Origin: Verticillium longisporum
Taxonomy: Eukaryota > Ascomycota > Sordariomycetes > Glomerellales > Plectosphaerellaceae
Assembly: GCA_019188255.1 (NCBI GenBank)
Contig: JAETXT010000004.1
Span: 5,704,001-5,768,000 of the forward strand
DNA: 64,000 nt
Direction of reading: 5' to 3'
In this document: positions 23,088 through 31,999 of the stretch, one piece after another
Layout of the letters: every line of letters starts with the position of its first letter
Numbering within the stretch: position 1 is the first letter of the stretch
Made by a program: the position numbers and the translations under genes
Notes under the pieces: model-generated
Seen by the model: the letters and a program-made list of their open reading frames with translations, nothing else
Database searches by the model: none
What the model was told of the DNA's origin: nothing

Positions 23088-23301
23088 TATTAAGGAGTCT
23101 TATATAATAAATAAAGGGATTAATTATTAATCTTTTAAAGGTCTTTAGGAAGATAGAATAATCGATGCCCTTCTCTAAATCTTAGTCTATTAACCTTTCT
23201 TATAACTATTCCTTTACTATACTCAGTCCTCTCTTCTTAATTCCTACGATTAAATAATAGGCAATCCCCTATCGGTCTTATACCTCCCTTAGGTCCTAAT
23301 A
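23088..23301 (-). repeat. right LTR (5' LTR of minus-strand element)
   Basis: 214 bp, partner of 14321-14534. It keeps some bases the left copy lost, so the two LTRs were mutated independently. Confidence 0.88.
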
Positions 23302-23306
23302 GAATA
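23302..23306. repeat. target-site duplication GAATA (right copy)
   Basis: Exact match to 14316-14320. Confidence 0.85.
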
Positions 23307-23997
23307 TATCTGAATTCTAGCCCTCCGTAGCTTGGAGGGCCCTCCGCGGTCCTTATATATACGTTCTCGTAGCCCTTAGCCCCTAACTAGCCCCCCTGTG
23401 CCGTGGCTCCGCAGGGTCTCCTGACAGCTTCATCCTCATGTTCCTACGACTAAAAACAATATCATTACTAGAATTTACGAGATTCAGTTCCAGCCGATTA
23501 AGTTATCAGCCATGTGTTACTTCTTGGATTATAAGCATAGTTATAAGGAGTGTGAGGCAAGCCCGAGGCATCTTTGTCCAGCGAAAAAGTGATACAGATG
23601 CGACAAAGTTGCCCCAGGTGGTCTCACTTGCGAAGACGCCACTTGTAAAGGGAAAAAACGGCGAGCTGATTATGGTCGGAGAGAGCTCCAAGCCCGGCAA
23701 ATGCCCAAGATGCCTCTCATAGTGTATTTACTCTTACGGGTAATAGCTCTCATGCGAGGGCTGGCATCCATAAGATTATGACTCCCAAGGTTTTGAGTAA
23801 TAGCCTTCCAAAAATCTCTCTCGCAAGTCAGTACAGTCCGGGATTCTTTTCCCCGTCCATTTATCTCTCTTTTAGCTTTTGAGACATTTCAGTTGATCTG
23901 ATACTTATAAGTCCGGCTAAAACAACTCTGAAAAGGATGGCAAGGACCTAAGGGAGGGTGTTGCCTTGGTTGTGTGTGGCTGCTGTATCCTGGATCA
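23307..23997. other. intergenic with a 12-bp GC palindrome
   Basis: Composition returns to normal right after the LTR. GGAGGGCCCTCC at 23334-23345 is a perfect palindrome, and CCCTCC at 23321 adds a further hairpin arm. An open frame at 23438-23722 has no recognisable domain. Confidence 0.5.
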
Positions 23998-24795
23998 CTA
24001 AGGGGGGTTAGCTTCAAAGCAAGGGGCGAGATGGACTGAATACAGACATTTGAGGTCTTTGAGCAACAAATGAGTGGACTCGTATCCTCCCTTCCAACAA
24101 GTTCTGATAATGTCCCCCAGACTTCCGAGAGAGGCCACGTCAGGAAATTCCCCCTTCTCGAACAGTGCCTCAATATCAGTCTCGCAGAGGTCGGCATAAG
24201 GTCTCTTCCCGATCGTGAGCTCGTACATCAGAGCGGCGAAGGCGAACATGTCTCCATGTATCGACAATAGATCTTTTGGGTACTGATAGCTCGGAGGGAC
24301 TTGCGTCAGGAGAGGCAGCGAATCGATTGAGGATCCTGCGAAGTCGGAAAGCTTAGCATTAAGCTCATCGTCCAACAATACGTTCGCAGGTGTGAGGTCT
24401 CCGTGGATGATAACAGCATCGTGGATGAACGCAAGAGCATCCGCTATTTGAGTCATCCAGCGGAGCCGAAGAGCTGAGTTGACCTCGTGCCGCTTCACGA
24501 AAGACTATAAATCGAACTTCGATGCACACTCGAGACGGATTGCGCCACCCTCGAATTCGCCATGATACGAAAGAATACCCTGATGCGGCCCTCCTTCGGC
24601 TAACCTTTCGTAAATCTCCCGTCCTCTCGCAATCTGATAGCGGCTCCCGATGTCCCAGGGTATTTTAACGACTGTTTCCGTGGCTGACTCGAGGACAACG
24701 AGACCGGTACTGCCCCAGGCGACGATATCGTCAACACCGAGCCCAGGAGGAAACGGTATATCATCGGACGCCATCGTGGTAGCTGATAGAGCCAC
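23998..24795 (-). pseudogene. protein-kinase-like gene interrupted by one in-frame TAG
   Basis: The frame is open from ATG 24795 to the stop at 23998 except for a TAG at 24507-24505; both halves are in the same frame. The N-lobe shows VVKIP (the ATP-binding lysine) and REIYERL (helix C). After the TAG come IHGDLTPANVLLDD (catalytic loop, HGD in place of HRD) and SDFAGSS (DFA in place of DFG), then the helix F/G region. This is the kinase-like family common in filamentous fungi, often next to NLR genes. A truncated product would lack the catalytic loop. The stop could come from CAG by RIP-type C-to-T change near the repeat, or be edited in mRNA. It is divergent from the NLR gene and shares its upstream region. 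Confidence 0.75.
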
Positions 24796-25582
24796 ACGAA
24801 TCCAAAGGAACGAAAGGTCGGTGAAGGTGGGACAACTCTTTGTGAAGTGTTTGGTAGCAGGTTTACCTGCTTCGAATAGTTCCTGGAATAGCCCATTAGA
24901 AAAGCCACATTAACATCCGCAGACGGACCAGGCACAGTGAATTGAACACTCAAGTGATTCTTGTGAGTACCTAGGTAAGTAGGAAAAGGCTACGGCTTTT
25001 GGAGGTCATCATAGCGCCCAATCGTCGGCAATGCAGCACCACCAACATATCGTGTGCCGGGGCCCCGCAGTACCTGGAGAGCCCCGCTTTGGGGTCAGTC
25101 AGATTCCCGGTGTTCGATGTTCTTGGTGCCACCCAGCCAGCAGTTATTTGTACTACAAGGCTCCCTACGTTGTTCCGTGGGCATTGCGGCTTTGGAGCAT
25201 CCATTTCGTCGGTTCAGTGTTAGATGGAACTGTCAGTCAGGTATAGGGTGCTGTGCGCGAAGTCAGGTTTTCTTTGATTCGCCCCTGAACGCAAGATAGC
25301 CTCTGTTCGGCGTATTTTAGCTGCCCTTTCGCCCCAACCGCATATCAGTCCTCGGCGTCGAACAGACGCCTGTCGCCTCATGACAGCCTTGCTGTTGCTG
25401 CAGTACCAAACTGGGACAAGACGGGAGCCTGCTTGTCAACGTGACAAATGTATTCCTACTTGGTGTCTAAAGGCTCCAACTTTGTGATCTTCTTGACGTC
25501 TGAGTTAGCGCTTTTGTCTCGCCGCAACCCGAATCACACTACCACCACAACCGTCTGTATCCACTCCACCTAGAGCCCAGCC
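24796..25582. promoter_or_regulatory. shared divergent upstream region of kinase-like and NLR genes
   Basis: 787 bp between the two divergent starts. Short frames here are overlapping and featureless. The head-to-head arrangement suggests a common promoter, which is inference only. Confidence 0.45.
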
Positions 25583-28500
25583 ATGAACTCGAAACGACCA
25601 TACCACGAGGATGAATTTGAGTCGGGATATTCGAAGAGACCGAAACCGTTTGACGTCAAAGGCTGCGCTGACACTGGCAGCAATCCAGCCCCGCACGATG
25701 TACTCCGCTCCTCTGAGACGCACGAAAAATACACGATAGCCTGGATCTGTGCGCTTCCTCTGGAACTCGCCGCATCGCGCGCCATGCTCGATGAAGAACA
25801 TCAATCGTTATTTATCCCAGCAAGCGACAACAATCAATATGTGCTGGGACGTATTGGTCATCAGAACATCGTCATGACGTGTCTTCCAAGACAGTACGGC
25901 AATACTAACGCCGCACTTGTTGCTACCGATTTGAAGAGAAGCTTTCCGAGCGTCATCGTCAGCTTGATGGTGGGTATCGGTGGCGGGTCGCCCAGCATGG
26001 CCGACTTGTACCTCGGCGATGTCGTCGTCGGAACCAGAGTCATGCAGTATGATTTGGGGAAGATCCTCTCAGCGGGACGGTTCCAGTCAACAGCCGACGC
26101 CAAGATTCCTTCGTCACGACTACGTTCTGCCATCACAGATTTACAAGCAAGTCATAGATTACAGCCAGGCGTAAACGATGGGGCTGCAACCTCGAGCCTC
26201 AGAATGGTTCGCATCCTCCATGATAGGCTGCAGAACCATCCGCGCCCAACTCAGCCTGATCACCTTTTCCAAGCAGCATATGAACATCCAGCCGATTCAC
26301 CAGATTGCCACCATTGCGATTTGGGGAAATTACAAATGCGCGGCAGGCGTGATCTTCAGGAACCCAGAATACACTATGGGGTCATCGCGTCAGGGAACAG
26401 TGTCATCAAGGACGGGAAGACTCGAGACGATATTGCTAGACGTTTGTCGGCAATGTGCTTCGAGATGGAGTCCGCTGGCATGATGGATAACCTTGAATGC
26501 TTGCCGATTCGAGGAATCTGCGATTACTCTGACTCGCACAAGAACAAAGGTTGGCAAGACTATGCGGCCGCGACCGCGGCCGCATATGCGAGAGAATTGG
26601 TAGAGAGACTTCCTGTATGGCGTAAGGAACACGTCCATGATGCAATGCATCCTACCAGCGCCGGCGCAAGTGAGCCTGCCAGTGAGTACTCCAGGCTCCA
26701 TCAGTTTCAATACTGTCCTAACAAGCAATGTGTCACAGGCGGTCATAATTTGACTCGGCGCCAAGAATTACTCAAAGTCCTCAGGTTCGACGATCTGGAG
26801 ACTCGCAAAGCGACTATTAAACAAGCACACAAAAGAACCTGTCGCTGGTTTCTCCAACATCCGGCCTACCTGGACTGGCTCAATCCCGCGATGCAGAAAC
26901 ACGACCACGGCTTCTTATGGATGAGAGGCAAGGCAGGGGCCGGAAAGTCGACAATGATGAAGTTCATTTACCAACAAACGAAAAAAAAGCTAAGAAGCCC
27001 TGATACAAGCGTTGCATCCTTTTTCTTCAATGCGCGAGGCATGGACCTGGAAAAATCAATTTCGGGCATGTACCGATCGCTTCTGGTCCAGCTCCTCGAA
27101 AAAATCCCGGATCTTCAGTCTGTCCTGGAGGACACTGAAGTCATACCTATGACCAAGCAAGACTGCCCTGGTCTCATTGTTTTGAAGGAGCTCCTTCAGA
27201 ACGCCGTCATGGCGCTTGGCAATCGGTCATTCATCTGCTTCATCGACGCTCTTGACGAGTGCGACGAGCTCCAAGTACGAGATATGGTGCAATTCTTCGA
27301 GGAACTTGCAGAGTCCACCACCGAAGATGATATACAGTTCCGGATTTGTTTCTCAAGCCGACCATACCCATATATCGAGATTCGTTGCGGGACGATACTT
27401 ACGCTTGAGGGCGAAATAGGACATTCGGAGGACTTGGCAAGTTACGTCAAGTCCCGTTTAGTGGTCGAGAATCCGCTTGCCGAGGAGCTACAGTCCCGGA
27501 TTCTTGAAAAGGCTTCCGGAATTTTCATGTGGATCGTCCTAGTCGTGGAGATACTGAACAGTGAAAGCAATCATGGTGCCCTCGCCCGACGGAAAAGGTT
27601 ATCAGAAATACCCTCCGAGCTAAGCAAACTCTTCAAGCGGATATTGACTCGAGATGGAAACAAACCGGAATCCTTGCTACTCTGCGTTCTATGGATACTT
27701 TGCGCGAAACGGCCACTTTCTCCGACAGAATTCCGTCATGCCATGTGGGCAGGGTTACTAGAAAAAGGTCTTGTCGATGAGGAATTGCCAGACAATTCAT
27801 ATTCGGAAGCTTCCAAACTCGTCACGAGTTCTTCCAAAGGACTTGCAGAGATCACCAAGGCCAAGCAGCCAACAGTGCAATTCATTCACGAGTCGGTGCG
27901 TGACTTCTTAGTCAAAGACAAAGGTCTACAAGAGCTATGGCCTGAGATTGGGTTTGAATGGGAGGCACCCAGCCACGAACGGCTGAAGAATGCATGTGTC
28001 TCGTACTTGAATCATCCGGTAGTCCGGGCAATCAGGACTCAAACCATCAACGAGGACGACGAACAAGCAATAGCAGTACCCAGCCCTCTTTCTACAAACT
28101 CTATCGGGAATGCAGAGACCTCGGACCTCACAAGGTTATGTTTTCTAAAATATGCCAGTCAGCAAGCCCTTTCTCACGCTGATGCAGCGGCCCTTTTCGC
28201 ACCTCAGGATGATTATCTATCTGAGTTTTTCAATGGTACCGGAATCAAATGGCTCAATCACTTCGAGAATTACGAAAATCGTCATTTTGGCAAATCCGCA
28301 ACGCCTCTCTATGTACTCGCGGATAAGGGCCTGGAGAGGCTGATACGAGCACGTATGAGAACAGAGTCACCGACGTGCGCCATGCAAGAACGGTTTCAGT
28401 ATCCATTCTTCGCTGCGTTAGCCAAAAGCCATAAGGGAGCTGCAGCAGCACTTCTGGGCCTGCCCTCGCTTATTTGTGATGGTGTTGACATATCCGAAGG

Positions 28501-29596
28501 TATCAACCTCATTAAAGACATGGTGAGGTACCGAGGTCGAACACCACTATCATGGGCTGCTCAAGAAGGCAGAACAAAGATTGCAGAAGCGCTTATTCAA
28601 AGAGGGTCAGATCCTAATGAGAAGGATACACGAGGTCTCAGGCCTCTCGAAATTGCTTTGAAGGGTAAGCATGAGGCAGTAGCCCAATTGCTTATAGACG
28701 CCGGGGCATCGTGCCACAGCTCTGACCTATTCCAAGCTTGCAGTCGAGGTCTAGAATCTCTGGTTACACTGCTTCTGGATAGGTGTGACACAGATGTAAA
28801 CATGCTGGATAAAGATGGGAATTCAATGCTTATAACGGTCTTAAGAGCTGGTCATGAGGGTATTATACGGCTTCTTTTAGATAAAGGGGCAGCCATGGAC
28901 CTCCGAAATCACCGTAGGAGTACCGCACTTATCGAGGCCTCTCGCAATGGCTACAGCGAGGCTATACGACTCCTCTTAGAGAAGGGGGCAGTGTCTATAG
29001 ACCTCCAGAATTGCTCTGGGAATACCGCACTTAATAAGGCCTCTCGTAATGGCCACGAGGAGGCTATACGGCTCCTCTTAGAGAAGGGGGCAGCTATAGA
29101 CCTCCAGAATTGCTCTGGGGATACCGCACTTATCGAGGCCTCTCGTAATGGCCACGAGGAGGCTATACGGCTCCTCTTAGAGAAGGTGGCAGCTATAGAC
29201 CTTCAGAATGACTCTGGGGTTACCGCACTTATCGACGCCTCTCGCAATGGCTACAGCGAGGCTATACGGCTCCTCTTAGAGAAGGGGGCAGCTACAGACC
29301 TCCAGGATCTCTTTAGTAATACCGCACTTATCGAGGCCTCTCGCAATGGCTACAGCGAGGCTATACGGCTCCTCTTAGAGAAGGGGGCCGCTATAGACCT
29401 CCAGGACATAGCTGGAAGTACTGCACTTATCGAGGCCTGCCGCAATGGCCATAGCGAGGCTGTACAGCTTCTTTTAGATAATGGGGCAGCTACAGACCTC
29501 CAGGATGTAGCGGGAAGTACTGCACTTAAAGAGGCCTCTCGAGTTGCGAGCTGGGTTATTGTAAAATGTCTCTATGATAGAGGGGCACTTTCTTAG
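25583..29596 (+). CDS. NLR-like receptor: PNP/UDP-phosphorylase-like + NACHT + ankyrin repeats
   Basis: Single exon, 1,337 aa. Residues about 50-350 form a nucleoside-phosphorylase-like domain: YTIAWICALPLELAASRAML at the start, then VGIGGG, LGDVVVG, and a late CFEMESAG block. A NACHT-type NTPase follows with P-loop GKAGAGKST near 448-456 and Walker B FICFIDALDECDE near 550-561, then the usual winged-helix segment. From about residue 985 to the end lie ankyrin repeats; the last seven are almost identical 33-residue units. This is the tripartite NLR layout of fungal proteins linked to non-self recognition and heterokaryon incompatibility. The PNP-like domain is the presumed effector and the ankyrins the sensor. 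It sits between a kinase-like and an APH-like gene beside a RIP block. Ligand and outcome are unknown. Confidence 0.93.
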   Translation: MNSKRPYHEDEFESGYSKRPKPFDVKGCADTGSNPAPHDVLRSSETHEKYTIAWICALPLELAASRAMLDEEHQSLFIPASDNNQYVLGRIGHQNIVMTCLPRQYGNTNAALVATDLKRSFPSVIVSLMVGIGGGSPSMADLYLGDVVVGTRVMQYDLGKILSAGRFQSTADAKIPSSRLRSAITDLQASHRLQPGVNDGAATSSLRMVRILHDRLQNHPRPTQPDHLFQAAYEHPADSPDCHHCDLGKLQMRGRRDLQEPRIHYGVIASGNSVIKDGKTRDDIARRLSAMCFEMESAGMMDNLECLPIRGICDYSDSHKNKGWQDYAAATAAAYARELVERLPVWRKEHVHDAMHPTSAGASEPASEYSRLHQFQYCPNKQCVTGGHNLTRRQELLKVLRFDDLETRKATIKQAHKRTCRWFLQHPAYLDWLNPAMQKHDHGFLWMRGKAGAGKSTMMKFIYQQTKKKLRSPDTSVASFFFNARGMDLEKSISGMYRSLLVQLLEKIPDLQSVLEDTEVIPMTKQDCPGLIVLKELLQNAVMALGNRSFICFIDALDECDELQVRDMVQFFEELAESTTEDDIQFRICFSSRPYPYIEIRCGTILTLEGEIGHSEDLASYVKSRLVVENPLAEELQSRILEKASGIFMWIVLVVEILNSESNHGALARRKRLSEIPSELSKLFKRILTRDGNKPESLLLCVLWILCAKRPLSPTEFRHAMWAGLLEKGLVDEELPDNSYSEASKLVTSSSKGLAEITKAKQPTVQFIHESVRDFLVKDKGLQELWPEIGFEWEAPSHERLKNACVSYLNHPVVRAIRTQTINEDDEQAIAVPSPLSTNSIGNAETSDLTRLCFLKYASQQALSHADAAALFAPQDDYLSEFFNGTGIKWLNHFENYENRHFGKSATPLYVLADKGLERLIRARMRTESPTCAMQERFQYPFFAALAKSHKGAAAALLGLPSLICDGVDISEGINLIKDMVRYRGRTPLSWAAQEGRTKIAEALIQRGSDPNEKDTRGLRPLEIALKGKHEAVAQLLIDAGASCHSSDLFQACSRGLESLVTLLLDRCDTDVNMLDKDGNSMLITVLRAGHEGIIRLLLDKGAAMDLRNHRRSTALIEASRNGYSEAIRLLLEKGAVSIDLQNCSGNTALNKASRNGHEEAIRLLLEKGAAIDLQNCSGDTALIEASRNGHEEAIRLLLEKVAAIDLQNDSGVTALIDASRNGYSEAIRLLLEKGAATDLQDLFSNTALIEASRNGYSEAIRLLLEKGAAIDLQDIAGSTALIEACRNGHSEAVQLLLDNGAATDLQDVAGSTALKEASRVASWVIVKCLYDRGALS
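28921..29596 (+). repeat. near-identical 99-bp tandem repeats encoding ankyrin units
   Basis: The motif TACCGCACTT (or TACTGCACTT) recurs at 28921, 29023, 29122, 29221, 29320, 29419 and 29518. The spacing is 102 bp once and then 99 bp five times. Each unit encodes one 33-residue ankyrin repeat with core ASRNG(H/Y)-xEAIRLLLEKGA. Differences concentrate in a few codons such as NCSGN, NDSGV, DLFSN and DIAGS. Confidence 0.95.
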
Positions 29597-29731
29597 GCCT
29601 CCTGGATTTAAGATGAGGGTATCCTCGGACGGTTCTCGAGGAGTTGCACCTATGATATCATCACTGCCAAGCCTCCATCAAAAACACAAGCACCACAGCC
29701 TGGCAGCAAAAGGCCCCTAGCTCCAACAGCC

Positions 29732-30637
29732 ATGGCCGCGCAGGGCGGCAACGAGGTCGACACGCTCCGCTTCCTCCGCAGGAAGGCGCCCGAGCTGCCC
29801 ACGCCCGATGTCAAGGCCACGTGGGAGACGGGCGGCAGGCGGTACATCGTCCAGGACCGTGTGCCAGGCCAGACCCTCGGCGCGGTGTGGCACGAGCTCG
29901 ACCTGTCCGCCAAGGTCCGGAGCCTGGACCAAGTCGTTGCCGTGGTCGAGTGGTGGCGCACCTCTACGAGCAGCAAGATGAGCAGCGTCACCGGTGGCCC
30001 TGTCGAGTCCCTCCGTTGGTGGTCGACAGGATTCATGCCGTGGGGTCCCTTTCGGCGGAAGCGCGAGCTGTTCGCCTACTTTGAGGATGCGAGGGGCGGT
30101 TGTCCTGGGGTGGTCCGCGATATGCTGTGGCGGAATATGCCGGACTGTCGGCCTTGGACGTTCTCGCATGGCGACCTTCATGTGTACAACATCATGGTGG
30201 AGGATGGGAACCTCTCCGGGATCATCGACTTTGCGACGGCGGGGTTCTATCCGGTGTGGTGGGAGTATGTCCAGCTAAGGCTCGCATGTGGAGCCAAGCC
30301 GGATCACGAGTGGAAGCACATGCTCCAGCTACGGATGAAGGATTCGTGCCATGATGCCGAGGCGGCCATGACGTGGGCGACGGTCTGCGATGAGCTCGCC
30401 TCCCTGCCGGATGGCGTAACGGACGCCACCGTCGGCTGGCTGCGTGAGCAGTTCTCGAACGAAGGCCTTCGAATGTACGAAGCGATTGCAGACGCGCGTC
30501 CAGGCAACGATCAGAACGAAGGTGGTGAGTTACAGCGAGGAGCTGGCCTAACAGCGAAGACCGTGTCCAAGACGACTGCCACGAAGGCATTTCTTGCGCG
30601 TTGGCGTGCGAAACTGACGACGCGGCACGGATGCTAG
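29732..30637 (+). CDS. aminoglycoside-phosphotransferase-fold (APH) kinase-like protein
   Basis: Single exon, 301 aa. The catalytic loop SHGDLHVYNIMV and the metal-binding segment GIIDFATAGFYP match the APH/choline-kinase-like fold; the Brenner-type aspartate and asparagine are present. The ATP-binding N-lobe looks short: the protein opens at a TLRFLRRKAPELPTP stretch that in relatives lies after the glycine-rich loop. An upstream exon or a loss of the first lobe is therefore possible. The C-terminal 60 residues are polar and unlike the family. The gene starts 136 bp after the NLR stop on the same strand. Fungal members of this large family rarely have known substrates, and no resistance role should be inferred from the name. 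Confidence 0.75.
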   Translation: MAAQGGNEVDTLRFLRRKAPELPTPDVKATWETGGRRYIVQDRVPGQTLGAVWHELDLSAKVRSLDQVVAVVEWWRTSTSSKMSSVTGGPVESLRWWSTGFMPWGPFRRKRELFAYFEDARGGCPGVVRDMLWRNMPDCRPWTFSHGDLHVYNIMVEDGNLSGIIDFATAGFYPVWWEYVQLRLACGAKPDHEWKHMLQLRMKDSCHDAEAAMTWATVCDELASLPDGVTDATVGWLREQFSNEGLRMYEAIADARPGNDQNEGGELQRGAGLTAKTVSKTTATKAFLARWRAKLTTRHGC

Positions 30638-30667
30638 CGGTGAGCAGCAACTCATAAGTTTTGAGTA

Positions 30668-31999
30668 TCAAAATGAGGCACATCTCAAACCGAGTCGTAG
30701 GAATTTCTCGATGGTTGGTGTGCCGATAAGCTGTGTCGACCCATCTTCCCCCGTCTCGGGCACGTTGTCGAGCGTATGAACGCGATTCTCATGCGGCGGC
30801 GGAGTCGCAGGGGCCGAAGAGCTGGCCGACGGGTGGTACATCGCTGACGGGGCAGGCTCGAGGTCCACGGGGGTGTCGCGCCGCTTCGACAGGTCTTCGG
30901 CATTCTTGGAACACAGGTTCCCGAAGAAGCCAGAAACCCTTTTTGGTAGTGTCCTTTTGGTCGATTCGCTGCGCCGTACGGTGCTGTGCTGGAGATGACT
31001 CTCGAACGAGTTGATTTCGTGGGAGGCCTTGACGACCTTGGCGATGAGCTGGGCCATGTTCATCTCAATGTGGAGTTTGGCGAGATAGGCGAGAGGGTGA
31101 AATTGGGCATAGCTGTGACTGTTAGCACCAGAGAGGGCAAGCATAAAAATAAGTGACCCACATGAAGGTATTCGGCAGAGACATGAGGCCGATGATCATG
31201 ATATCAAGAGACATGGAGATGCAGATCATGGCCAGGTTGAAACGAAACAGCACGGTGTACTTGGTCAGTCCGAACGCGATCAGTCGCGACCTGACGAGAT
31301 AGATGAATGCGAGGTTGAGCCCTAAATCAATGATGAGGAAGATGGCCTTTTCGATGCGGTCCCAGATGTTGTTGGCATGAATGATGCCCTCGCTGATCTG
31401 CAGGCGTGCAGGGATCCAAACGCAAAAGACACTGATGTTGATGGCTAGCAGCACGAGGAACACACCCCATTTGAGACGAGTTGCGTGGGCTGGAACGTGC
31501 ATGAGGAGGGCGATGCGATTTATAATGATTTGCATGAGGCACTGAACCTGGATCGACCAAAGGACGACTGGTGCGGTCAGCAAGATGTTCGCTTGTTCAC
31601 GAGCAGAGCTTGTAGGATCAATCAGAGTTGTCTGCGGCATTACTTACGGACGAAGAAGAAGAACTCAAAGCTGTCGGACGTCAGCGTCACACATCTCTTC
31701 AAGAATAAGGCTCGTCGTCTTGCTCACCTGGGTCCGAACCACCCTCGAAGGAAGATCCAAGAGATGATGCCGATGATCATGCAGGAAATCCACTCGGCCC
31801 ATATCAGCGCAATGTAGGCGTTGACCCGGTGTATCTTGTTCAGTGTCGCCATGGTCTGCTGGATCGCCTTGGTACCGGTCCAGACGCCCAGTCCTAGCGT
31901 GAAGCCCCAAAAGATGCTCGCGATGTTCTCCTCATCTCGATTCGGCGGGTTGGGCTTGTACCAGGGCGGCACAAGCATGCCTCCAGGGCTGTCGGACAT
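30668..31999 (-). CDS. multi-spanning membrane protein, about seven TM helices
   Basis: Four exons: 31999-31728, 31670-31648, 31567-31162 and 31112-30668; 381 aa. Exon 2 is a 23-nt microexon encoding SFEFFFFV across its junctions. Donors are GTGAGC, GTAAGT and GTGGGT. Hydrophobic segments: IASIFWGFTLGLGVW, AYIALIWAEWISCMIIGII, then the microexon plus LVLWSIQVQCLMQIII, WGVFLVLLAINISVF, IEKAIFLIIDLGLNLAFIYL, FRFNLAMICISMSLDIMIIG, and a weaker FHPLAYLAKLHIEM. The cytosolic C-tail is polar with P/S-rich stretches. It resembles a conserved but uncharacterised Pezizomycotina membrane family; I see no Pth11 CFEM domain and no known ligand. Frame continuity through the microexon strongly supports the model. 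Confidence 0.8.

Larger units (their letters stand above)
14321..23301 (-). mobile_element. RIP-destroyed Ty3/Gypsy-like LTR retrotransposon
   Basis: Two 214-bp LTRs and a GAATA duplication define one insertion of about 7.1 kb, once the nested DNA transposon is subtracted. The interior is AT-rich with almost no TpG or CpA; coding frames are full of stops. On the minus strand a reverse transcriptase relic is readable near 19023-18890 (LDLKD..Y, then FRIKY, then FGF.N) and at about 18845-18815, where the YxDD box has become YINN. Order and RT style are Ty3/Gypsy-like, with gag expected near 22-23 kb and integrase near 17 kb. The segment 14.6-16.4 kb is longer than needed and has a 21-T run at 16367-16387; it may be another nested relic. 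The element is dead. Confidence 0.85.

Noticed and set aside
23438..23722. 94-codon plus-strand frame beside the right LTR
   Set aside because: No recognisable domain, and it lies in a flank that may itself be repeat-derived.
28921..29596. Regular repeats resembling a CRISPR array
   Set aside because: The units are 99-bp in-frame ankyrin codons without spacers, in a eukaryotic genome.
29732..30637. Antibiotic resistance gene (APH)
   Set aside because: The APH fold is widespread in fungi for unrelated small-molecule kinases; nothing links this protein to drug resistance.
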